64,000 nt of DNA from JAJDUF01 sp965214295 (GTDB lineage: Bacteria > Chloroflexota > UBA11872 > UBA12225 > JAJDUF01): the NCBI GenBank assembly GCA_965214295.1, contig OZ243944.1:496001-560000 (forward strand), read 5' to 3'. The notes below the pieces were generated by a model. It did not search any database. It saw only the letters and a program-made list of their open reading frames with translations, and was not told the origin of the DNA. Below, piece after piece: positions 8,729 through 15,796 of the stretch (the first letter of the stretch is position 1; each line of letters starts with the position of its first letter). A program made the position numbers and the translations under genes.

Positions 8729-8737
8729 AGTATAGCA
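8729..8737 (-). promoter_or_regulatory. Possible extended -10 promoter for clpC
   Basis: On the minus strand TGCTATACT fits TGnTATAAT with one mismatch. No TTGACA-like -35 is seen, as allowed for extended -10 promoters. The call is based on sequence only. Confidence 0.35.
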
Positions 8738-8922
8738 TAGGCCCGCGCCGCCTCTCCGGCGCGCCGCTCATCGGTCCTCTCCCCGGTGAGCGATCCGCCT
8801 GCGGCCGGGAGCGACTGCCCATCCACCGCCCATGCTAACCGAAAACCCCGCTTGTGAACATTCCCTGCCGGCCCCTCTCTCCCTAAACGCGGGCCGGCAC
8901 AGCGGTAGTTAAGGGTCAAATC

Positions 8923-8953
8923 GTAGGGGCACAGCACGCTGCGCCCGTCCCCC
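8923..8953. repeat. GTAGGGGC..GCGCCCGTCCCC dispersed palindrome
   Basis: About 31 bp, with arms built on GGGGC(G/A)CAGCA and TGCTGCGCCCG. A near-identical copy is at 56823-56852. Confidence 0.65.
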
Positions 8954-9038
8954 AGCGCAGCCAAGGAGCCACGGAGGCCGGTATCCCACTTGACTCTCTC
9001 CCCCATACCAACGCACCGGGGCAGGGACCCACTCTCGA

Positions 9039-10265
9039 CTACTCCGCTGTGGCTTCTTCGTCAGGCGGCGCATACGTGCCCTCGTAACTCTCCGGGACGA
9101 CCTCACCCTGCTCGTCGAGGTGCTCGAAGGCCGGAAGCAGCCGCACGCGCCGCCGCTCGTAGTCAATGTGCAGGACACGAAACGGTAAAGTACGGCCCTC
9201 TTCGAGGTAGGCCACGTCGGCGGGATCGGTGTCGGAAGGATGAAGATACCCCTCGATTCCCTCATCCACGTGGACGAAGACCCCATAGTTCGACTGCCGC
9301 AGGACCACGCCGGTAACGTCCTCACCGGGCGGGTATTGCTCTTCCACCGTCTCCCAGGGGTCATCCTCCACCCGCTTGAGGCTGAGGGCGATCCGGTGCT
9401 CCTCGTGGTCAACGGAGAGCACGTACACGGTGACGCGCTGGCCCGGCGTGAGCACGTCGGACGGGTGATTGACGTGATCCCAGGACAACTCGGAGATGTG
9501 CGCGAGACCGTCGGCGCCGCTCAAGTCAATGAACGCGCCGAAGCTGGCGAGATTGCTGACGGTGCCCTCCCGGATCTGACCCGGTTCCAGCTCGCCGAAC
9601 AGCTCGTCACGGCGCTGCGCCCGCAAGGCCCGGTCGGCCAGCCGCTCGGACAGGATCAGCCGATTGCGCCGCCGGTCAACCTCGACCACCTTGACGTGGA
9701 TCTTCAAGCCGACCAGCTCGGCTAGCCGCTGGACCAGCCTTTCGCGGCTCTCGGCCCGATCGCCTTCGCGCCGGAGGCTGGTCAGCTGCGATATAGGCAC
9801 GAACCCCCGCAGTCCCATGTCAACTACCACCCCACCGCGGTTGTGGTCAACGACGGGGACCTCGACGATTTCCCCGCTCCGGATCATTTCCTCCATCTGC
9901 CGCCAGCGCCGCTCGCGGCGTGCGCGGCGATAGGAAAGTACGGCCGGCCCTTCGTCGTCCGGTTGGATGACCGACACGAGAATGCGGTCACCGACCTCCA
10001 GCGGACGGCCGAGGTCCTCGGCCGGGTTACCGAGTTCGCGCGAGGGGACGATCCCCTCCGACTTGAGGCCAATGTCCACGAGCACGTCATCGCTGTCTAT
10101 GTAGACGACTTCACCTTCCACTACGGCCCCTCGACGTACTTGCGCGAACTCAATCGTCTGCAAGTCGAGGAGTTGGGACATAGTTAGGCCTTCATCCTCC
10201 TCACTACCCGATTGGCGCTCCTGCCGCGCCAGCGCCCGTCTCTCCCGCCGCTGCTCGTCATCCAT
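9039..10265 (-). CDS. rpsA: S1 RNA-binding domain protein (ribosomal protein S1-like)
   Basis: 408 residues with four S1 (OB-fold) repeats: VRRGAVVEGEVVYIDSDDVL (about 42), SGEIVEVPVVDHNRGGVVV (about 145), GQIREGTVSNLASFGAFID (about 228) and GEDVTGVVLRQSNYGVFVH (about 312). The third is the most canonical, with GADGLAHISELSW. Proteins like this act in mRNA binding on the 30S subunit in many bacteria. The four-repeat form matches S1 of Gram-positive and Chloroflexota type rather than the six-repeat enterobacterial one. The N-terminus is charged. An internal ATG (MSQLLDLQ) has a better ribosome site (GAAGG) and may be the true start. It is monocistronic. Confidence 0.85.
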   Translation of the reverse strand: MDDEQRRERRALARQERQSGSEEDEGLTMSQLLDLQTIEFAQVRRGAVVEGEVVYIDSDDVLVDIGLKSEGIVPSRELGNPAEDLGRPLEVGDRILVSVIQPDDEGPAVLSYRRARRERRWRQMEEMIRSGEIVEVPVVDHNRGGVVVDMGLRGFVPISQLTSLRREGDRAESRERLVQRLAELVGLKIHVKVVEVDRRRNRLILSERLADRALRAQRRDELFGELEPGQIREGTVSNLASFGAFIDLSGADGLAHISELSWDHVNHPSDVLTPGQRVTVYVLSVDHEEHRIALSLKRVEDDPWETVEEQYPPGEDVTGVVLRQSNYGVFVHVDEGIEGYLHPSDTDPADVAYLEEGRTLPFRVLHIDYERRRVRLLPAFEHLDEQGEVVPESYEGTYAPPDEEATAE

Positions 10266-10576
10266 GATCTCAAGTTGGTGCCAAGTAGGCTAGTGCCTTG
10301 TCCGGCACGATTTGCGCCCTGACTCCTGAAGTGCGGGCAAGCTACCCCAGGTGACCTCCAAGCGCCACTCCTTCCCGGCACCGACGCCCCAGTATTTTTT
10401 TTATTGCTCACCTAGATCCACATGCTCAGGAGCGATTCCCGGTGCGCCGCCTCACATGCCAGCAAGTATACGCTGGCCTTCAACTGAAGGCCAGTGCCTT
10501 AGTGCTCGGATTCGGCAGCTTACGGCGGCGGATCGGGGACCCGCGGCGCAATCGCAACAGCAATTCCGCGCCAACC
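10266..10576. other. Intergenic region upstream of the S1-domain gene
   Basis: About 311 bp with no supported gene. It holds a perfect palindrome CTGGCCTTCA-AC-TGAAGGCCAG at 10473-10494 and a run of eight T at about 10394-10401. The palindrome lies about 80 bases past the SDR stop on the minus strand but has no T-run on that strand, so it is not a classical terminator. Confidence 0.5.
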
Positions 10577-11332
10577 TTAACCCATCCAGGCACCACCGTT
10601 CACGTACACGGTCTGTCCCGTGATGGCGGCCGCGGCCGCGTCGTCGGCCAGGAACACGACCGCCGCCGCGACCTCTTCCGGTTTGCCAAACCGACCGAGC
10701 GGGATGCTCTGGGTCCGCTCGACCAGCTCCTCGGCGCTCGCGCGGCCGAGCACCATGTCCGTGCCCACGGTCGTCGGCGCCACACAGTTCACCCGCACGC
10801 CCGACCGCACCAGCTCGCGGGAAAGCGCCTTGGTCAGACCGTCGAGGCCGGACTTGGACGCCGCGTAGGCAATCTGATGCGGCGTGCCTCCCGTGCGACC
10901 GGCGTTGGAGCCGATATTGATGATGCTGCCACCACCGGAGGCCAGAATTCTGGGCGCCGCAGCGCGGCAGCACAGGAATGCCCCCTTCAGGTTGACATCG
11001 AGGATCAAGTCCCAATCGTCATCGCTGATCTCCGCCAGCAACCCCGGCCCGGCCACACCGGCATTGTTGACCAGAATGTGCAGCCCCCCCAGCACCGTGG
11101 CAACCTCGGCCATCATGGCCTCTACGGCCGCCGTATCGCGGACATCGGCGCAGACCGCTATGGCTCGCCGGCCCGACGACCGGATTTCGGCGGCCACCGC
11201 CTCTGCCTCGGCGGCATGGGTACGGTAGCTCACCGCCACGTCGGCCCCGGCCCGGCCCAAGGCCACGGCAATGGCCCGTCCGATACCGACACTCCCTCCC
11301 GTGACCAGCGCCACGCTGTTTCTGATGCTCAC
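10577..11332 (-). CDS. SDR-family oxidoreductase (FabG-like)
   Basis: A classical short-chain dehydrogenase of about 251 residues. It has the Rossmann motif TGGSVGIG, the NNAG motif, and the catalytic S..Y..K set in INIGSNAG..IAYAASKSG, with the usual C-terminal GQTVYVNGG. Such enzymes interconvert alcohols or sugars and ketones with NAD(P)H. The substrate cannot be read from sequence. I prefer the GTG at 11332 (GGGAG nine bases upstream); an ATG at 11359 would add nine residues. It follows the glycosyltransferase gene by only tens of bases on the same strand, so the two are likely co-transcribed. The 3-oxoacyl-ACP reductase function is possible but not favoured by context. Confidence 0.85.
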   Translation of the reverse strand: MSIRNSVALVTGGSVGIGRAIAVALGRAGADVAVSYRTHAAEAEAVAAEIRSSGRRAIAVCADVRDTAAVEAMMAEVATVLGGLHILVNNAGVAGPGLLAEISDDDWDLILDVNLKGAFLCCRAAAPRILASGGGSIINIGSNAGRTGGTPHQIAYAASKSGLDGLTKALSRELVRSGVRVNCVAPTTVGTDMVLGRASAEELVERTQSIPLGRFGKPEEVAAAVVFLADDAAAAAITGQTVYVNGGAWMG

Positions 11333-11369
11333 CTGCCCGTCTCCCGCGCCACCGGCCACTGGCCACCGC

Positions 11370-12548
11370 TCACCGACTATTCGCCTTGGCCTGCCGGTAG
11401 ACCTCCAGGGTCATCGCCGCGGTGCGCTCCCAAGAGAAGGTGGCCGCCACGCTCCTACCCCGCTTACTCAACTCGGCCCGACGCCGCGGCGAGTCTAGCA
11501 GCGCCGTCAGCGCCCGTGTGAGCGCGGCGTGCTCGGTCGGATTCACGAGCGCCGCGCCCCCGCCCACTACTTCCGGGAGCGACGAGCGATTGGACGCGAG
11601 GACCGGCGCCCCGCAGGCCATCGCCTCAAGTGGGTCCAGCCCAAAGCCCTCGTATCGGGAGGGGAAGACAAAGAGCGTCGCCGCGCTGTAGAGGGCACGC
11701 TTTTCCTCTTCCGTCACACGGCCCAGGAAGCGGACCCGGTCCCCCAAGCCGAGGGCGTCCGCCAGTGGCCGGAGCGGCGGAAACAGGCGCCGGTTGTGTG
11801 CCGACCGGCTCCCCGGCGCGGCACCGGCGATGGCCAGCACGTGACGCTGGCGGAGCTTCGCCGGCAGGGCATGGAACGCCCGCAGGAGCGCCGGTACGTT
11901 CTTGCGCGAATCGAAGCCGCCGATATAGAAGACGAAGGGTTGGTCCAAGCCGAACCGGCGCAGGATCGCCTGCCGTTGCGTGCCAGCGGCCAGCGGCTCC
12001 ATGCCGGGGGCCGCCGCCAGCGGTACGACGTGGATACGGTCCGCCGCAATGCCGAGCCGCCGCACAATATCGTCTGCCGTCGCCCGCGAATCGGCGATGA
12101 TCTGTGCTGCCCGCCGGGCGGCCAGCGCGATGAGGGCGTTGTAGAGGCGCACGTGCGGACGGGTGACGTACTCCGGCAAGATCAGGGGGATGAGGTCGTG
12201 GATCGTGACGACAAGCGGCCGCGGTGCCCACAGCGGCGGCGCGAAGTACGGGACGTGTGCCACGTCGGCGGCGCGTCCCCACCCCACCCGCATCCAGGCC
12301 ACCTGCTCCCACCAGACCTTGCGTAGATCGGCATGGGTCAGCCAACCCGGTAACCCAACCTGTCTTACCCCCGAGACTCCGGCTTTCGCCGGAGTCTCGG
12401 CCCGGCGTGCGGCCCGCGGAGCCGGCAGCAATGGCACCACATCGAGCGTTGGCGCTACCCTGGTGAGGGCCGGCAGCAGGTGGCGGACGTACTGGCCGCT
12501 GCCCGTGTGCGGCTGCTGCAGGAAAAAGGCGTTGACGGAGACGCGCAT
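11370..12548 (-). CDS. Glycosyltransferase family 4 protein
   Basis: 392 residues with GT-B architecture. The N-terminal Rossmann domain starts MRVSVNAFFL and contains the GSGQYVRHL acceptor-side motif. The C-terminal GT4 domain has FVFYIGGFDSRKN, FPSRYEGFGLDPLEAMACG (E-x7-E region) and PVLASNRSSLPEVVG. It probably transfers a hexose from a nucleotide sugar to a lipid-linked or cell-surface glycan. Residues about 44-64 are a repeat-derived insert (RRAETPAKAGVSG) coded by a perfect 13-bp stem-loop at 12371-12400. The SDR gene follows it directly. Confidence 0.9.
   Translation of the reverse strand: MRVSVNAFFLQQPHTGSGQYVRHLLPALTRVAPTLDVVPLLPAPRAARRAETPAKAGVSGVRQVGLPGWLTHADLRKVWWEQVAWMRVGWGRAADVAHVPYFAPPLWAPRPLVVTIHDLIPLILPEYVTRPHVRLYNALIALAARRAAQIIADSRATADDIVRRLGIAADRIHVVPLAAAPGMEPLAAGTQRQAILRRFGLDQPFVFYIGGFDSRKNVPALLRAFHALPAKLRQRHVLAIAGAAPGSRSAHNRRLFPPLRPLADALGLGDRVRFLGRVTEEEKRALYSAATLFVFPSRYEGFGLDPLEAMACGAPVLASNRSSLPEVVGGGAALVNPTEHAALTRALTALLDSPRRRAELSKRGRSVAATFSWERTAAMTLEVYRQAKANSR
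12371..12400. repeat. Perfect stem-loop repeat inside the GT4 gene
   Basis: CCGAGACTCCGGC-TTTC-GCCGGAGTCTCGG has a 13-bp perfect stem and 4-nt loop. It is a variant of the GGATTCCCGC family (ACTCCGGC form) and spans exactly 30 bases in frame. Confidence 0.8.
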
Positions 12549-12738
12549 ATTCAGCCTGCACCCTTGTATGGTATGAGGTGGTAGTCACCGGTGGCTACTC
12601 GGGCCAGGCAGATCGTAGCACTCCAGGCCCGGCAAGACCGTGGGGGAGCCGGGGTCGTCACGTTTAGCTCCCTGGAGGAAAGGCGCCTGGGGGTAGGCCC
12701 CTGCGCCTCCCCCGAATACCTATCCGTAGGAGGTTGCG

Positions 12739-13593
12739 ATGCTTGACTTTCCGCGCTCTACCTTTACTTGGAAGGCACATCCCCGGCAGCCGGATGCCCA
12801 CTTCCGGTATGCCGGCGGGTTTGTGGGCCGCCTGGGGCAGGTCTATCACGTCAGATTCAATATCGAGTCCCGGTGCATGGTGCGCGACCAGGCGAGCGGC
12901 CACACCGCCGACCTCTTCCTGGGAGCGCCGTGCCGCACCGAGTACACCATCGCCTCCCGGAACCTGTTTCAGGTGCCGAGTGCAGAATGGCGCATGGCCT
13001 TCAGCCGGAGCACCCGGCTACACATTGCGCGGCGGCCGAGCAACGAGCAGGAGGTGCTCTCCACTAAGCTGCTCACTGACGCTTTCCAAGGACACGACAT
13101 CACGCTCCGCTCCCATCGCAGTGTATCCGAGCTGACAACGACCTCCCAGGTCGTGGACGCTACCCTGGCCAACGACTTACTGAACGCCCGGTCCACCTAC
13201 CGCGACCCAGCACGCGGCCTGACGATTACCGTCGAGTATCCGGTCAACCTCATCAACGTCAACGCGGCAGACGGCGAGTTCCAGGTCTGCACCGGCCCCG
13301 TCCTGTTGCCCGACCTGGCGACCTGGGATGGACGTGAGGTGTCGCGCGTCTTCCTGGCGCACGCGGCGTTCAGCCACTTCGACCACGTGGAGTTCATTTT
13401 GCGCCGGGAGGTGGCAGCGGCCGAGAGCGAGCGAAAATGGCTGGACCAGCCGCGCGGCCGCGACCGCGATGAGCTACTGGACCCCAAGAACCGACCACTC
13501 GAGTACCCCAGCCCCCGGCCCCGGCCGACCGTGTTCAACGAAACGTGGGAGCTGGCGGCCACCAACGTCGTGCTACGCGCCGAGAACAACTGA
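12739..13593 (+). CDS. Conserved-looking protein of unknown function
   Basis: 284 residues from an ATG with a strong AGGAGG site upstream. I do not recognise the family. It has no signal peptide or membrane segment. Composition is that of a soluble, beta-rich, charged protein: many short alternating strands (SRCMVRDQASGHTADLFLG, GLTITVEYPVNLINVNAADGEF) and a proline-rich C-terminus (LEYPSPRPRPT). The middle, TGPVLLPDLATWDG, resembles the kind of loop found in carbohydrate-binding beta-sandwiches, but this is weak. It stands alone on the plus strand, convergent with a phytanoyl-CoA dioxygenase gene and near a glycosidase-like gene, so a role in carbohydrate metabolism is only a contextual guess. 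Coding statistics match the neighbours. Confidence 0.75.
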   Translation: MLDFPRSTFTWKAHPRQPDAHFRYAGGFVGRLGQVYHVRFNIESRCMVRDQASGHTADLFLGAPCRTEYTIASRNLFQVPSAEWRMAFSRSTRLHIARRPSNEQEVLSTKLLTDAFQGHDITLRSHRSVSELTTTSQVVDATLANDLLNARSTYRDPARGLTITVEYPVNLINVNAADGEFQVCTGPVLLPDLATWDGREVSRVFLAHAAFSHFDHVEFILRREVAAAESERKWLDQPRGRDRDELLDPKNRPLEYPSPRPRPTVFNETWELAATNVVLRAENN

Positions 13594-13651
13594 GGAGAGC
13601 ATCGGTATCGGGGAGGAGCGTCATTCATGCCCCCCTCCCGCGCCCGCCGGC

Positions 13652-14680
13652 TTAGAGCGCCGCGAGCACGGCAGCGGCGGCTTGTGCCTGCTCCGATTCG
13701 GGGTCACGCTCGATAGCCCGGCGCAGCGCCAGGTGTGCGCGCTCGTCTCCCTGCTCGGCCAGTGCCAGCGCCTCCGCAAAGCCCTTTTCCGCGTAGCTCA
13801 TGTCCCGCGGGATGATCGGCATGTCCAGGTCCTGCCAGTAGTATTGCAGCTCTGCCGATTGCCAGCCGGCATAGACCTCTTCCCAGGTGAGGCCGTGGAA
13901 GATGTTCAGGTGCGGCTGGAGCATGTGCTCGGCGATGGGCAGACCGCGCGCCTGATACCGATTGTCGAGGGAGACGCGCAGCCGGTCGGCCGTCACATTG
14001 GGCAACGCCTGGTGCAGCAGCAAGCTATGGAAGATCAAGCTGTCGCCGATTTCGTAGTTCGTCGTCACCCACGGCCCGGCCTGCCGGTCGGTGTCGACCG
14101 CCAGGCTGCCGGCGCCCAAGGAGAAGTGGTGCTCCAAGACGGCGTTCTGCTTATGGGTGCCGGGCACGACCGCGAGGCCGCCCAACTCGATGGGGCAGTC
14201 ACCGACGGGAGTCCAGCAGGTGAAAGTGTCGTACGATCCTTGAAAATGCACGAAATCTTGGTGGGCCGGGGTCGTGTGCTCCGTATATTGTGGGAACCAG
14301 AGACGCGCGATCTTTTGGGGATGGGGCAGTACCGGCTCGCCAATTATCTTCTCCAGTGTCTCTAGCACCACCGGCCAGTGCCCGGCCCGATGAAACGGTT
14401 CCAGCTTATAGACCTCGTGATAGACATCCGTGTAGGCCACATCCCCTTCGGCGCAGCGCCGTGAGAGGTCGGCGATGCCGTCAATCGGGTCGGTGCCGGC
14501 TCGCAGCCAGCCGCCGGCCTGAATCACCGCCAGCATCTCCGCCCGCAATTGGCGCAGCCGGTCCGGGTCTTGCAGCTTTCTGAAGAAGAGATACCCGTCC
14601 TCGGCAATCCGCCGCCGTAGCTCCGCGGCGTCATCGAGTGCGTCGTTCGAGACCTTGAATTCGCCCAATTCCTCGGCCAT
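13652..14680 (-). CDS. Phytanoyl-CoA dioxygenase (PhyH) family protein
   Basis: Fe(II)/2-oxoglutarate-dependent hydroxylase fold, 342 residues from the ATG at 14680 (GGAGG eight bases upstream; longer starts at 14719 or 14746 lack a ribosome site). The facial triad is visible as H-x-D in TPAHQDFVHFQG and a distal H in FHSLLLHQALPN. A 2-oxoglutarate-binding R follows in DRLRVSLDNRY. The family hydroxylates diverse substrates and the substrate here is unknown. The C-terminal 60 residues form a helical extension rich in A, E and L. The gene converges on the unknown gene at 12739. Confidence 0.88.
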   Translation of the reverse strand: MAEELGEFKVSNDALDDAAELRRRIAEDGYLFFRKLQDPDRLRQLRAEMLAVIQAGGWLRAGTDPIDGIADLSRRCAEGDVAYTDVYHEVYKLEPFHRAGHWPVVLETLEKIIGEPVLPHPQKIARLWFPQYTEHTTPAHQDFVHFQGSYDTFTCWTPVGDCPIELGGLAVVPGTHKQNAVLEHHFSLGAGSLAVDTDRQAGPWVTTNYEIGDSLIFHSLLLHQALPNVTADRLRVSLDNRYQARGLPIAEHMLQPHLNIFHGLTWEEVYAGWQSAELQYYWQDLDMPIIPRDMSYAEKGFAEALALAEQGDERAHLALRRAIERDPESEQAQAAAAVLAAL

Positions 14681-14769
14681 GTGCCCCACCTCCGCTTCCA
14701 GGTCGCTGTCAGAGGCCATCGGGATCAATCGCCCCACAGTATACAACCGCTACCCCGCTCTACGCCTCA

Positions 14770-14795
14770 TCCTCTTTCCACACGTGGAGAGAGGG
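14770..14795. repeat. CTCTTTCCACACGTGGAGAGAGGG repeat
   Basis: Short palindrome of the CCCCTCTCCAC family in the gap between the PhyH and Uma2 genes. Confidence 0.6.
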
Positions 14796-14881
14796 AGTCT
14801 ACTTCCTGTACTCCACGCAATTCAGGGCGCCGCAATGACGAGGGGTAGAGCGGCAGCCTTGCATCTCCGGGATTATTCCGC

Positions 14882-15646
14882 TTACCGCCGGAGCCGCTCC
14901 CGGAGCCGCCGCAGCTCGGCCTCGGCAGACAGGCGCGCCGTCCGCTCGGCAGCGGCGCGGTCTTCGGCCACTCGGCGCGCCGCCCGCTCGGCAGCGGCAC
15001 GGTCTTCGGCAGCGGCGCGTTGGGCTTGCAGCTCCGGCGCCGTGAGCAGATACGCGCCGGCCACCGGATCGTACAACCGCAGCTGGCCCCGATCCCAGCA
15101 CAGGTCCAGCCCCAACACCGGACTGTGTCCCCACTTCAGCCCGTCCGGCTCGGTATGAATCCTGAGCGGCTCATACTCCCCAGCCACCAGCCGATCCCCG
15201 GCCAGCGCCGCCTCGTGGTACCGGCCCCCGGTGTGGTCGAACCGCCAGTATTCCCCTACCCCATAGCCGGCGTACCCGGCCCGCTTGACGGTGTAGTCCC
15301 GTCGCCCCGTGCTGCGCGAGGCCACTTCCAGTACAAAGTCCGGGGGCTTACCCACTTCACTGATGACGTAGCCGTTGCGGGCCACGATGGCGGCGGGATT
15401 GACGCCGAACGCGACCACGCAGTCGGGCGCCAGCCGCTCGGCATCATTGCCGGCCGCGCGCCGGAGGTAGCCTGCGCCACAGATCAGTACGTCAGTGCGC
15501 GGGGCAAAGTGGGCTTGCAGGATGCTGTCGAAAGCGACGATCCGAAGGTGTTGCTGCATATCGGGTATCCGGGGCGGATCGGGGAGCGGCTCCAGGTGAG
15601 CAAGCTCGCCGGGCGGAGGGGGGTGGAGGGCGGTTCTGGTTGCCAT
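14882..15646 (-). CDS. Uma2-family (DUF820) endonuclease-like protein with coiled-coil tail
   Basis: 254 residues. The core has the PD-(D/E)xK-like arrangement of Uma2: DCVVAFGV, then PDFVLEVASRSTGRRD..VKRAGYAGYGVGEYW. The C-terminal 60 residues are a repetitive heptad coiled coil (AAAEDRAAAERAARR.. repeated), as often seen in Uma2 proteins of Cyanobacteria and Chloroflexota. The biological role of the family is not established; nuclease activity is inferred from fold. It lies alone between PhyH and the large glycosidase-like gene, on the same strand. Confidence 0.85.
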   Translation of the reverse strand: MATRTALHPPPPGELAHLEPLPDPPRIPDMQQHLRIVAFDSILQAHFAPRTDVLICGAGYLRRAAGNDAERLAPDCVVAFGVNPAAIVARNGYVISEVGKPPDFVLEVASRSTGRRDYTVKRAGYAGYGVGEYWRFDHTGGRYHEAALAGDRLVAGEYEPLRIHTEPDGLKWGHSPVLGLDLCWDRGQLRLYDPVAGAYLLTAPELQAQRAAAEDRAAAERAARRVAEDRAAAERTARLSAEAELRRLRERLRR

Positions 15647-15796
15647 CGGGGGCCTCGTGGAGACAGCCGGTTTGCGCGGGAGCAGTGGGGGACGACCCGG
15701 TAGCAGCAGTATAGCCGACCGGGAGCCGCGGCGTCGGCCGCCGCCATGATGGGGGGCTGGGCGCGATTCACCGCACCTCTACGTGTGGGACCGGCC

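Larger units (their letters stand above)
8686..9038. other. Intergenic region between the S1-domain gene and clpC
   Basis: This 353-bp stretch has no convincing gene. Reading the minus strand, an extended -10-like TGCTATACT (complement of 8729-8737) lies about 45 bases before clpC. A dispersed palindrome, GTAGGGGCACAGCACGCTGCGCCCGTCCCC, lies at 8923-8953 and recurs at 56823-56852. Nothing else is recognisable. Confidence 0.5.

Noticed and set aside
10390..10402. T-run as a terminator
   Set aside because: No plus-strand gene ends before it and no stem precedes it on that strand.
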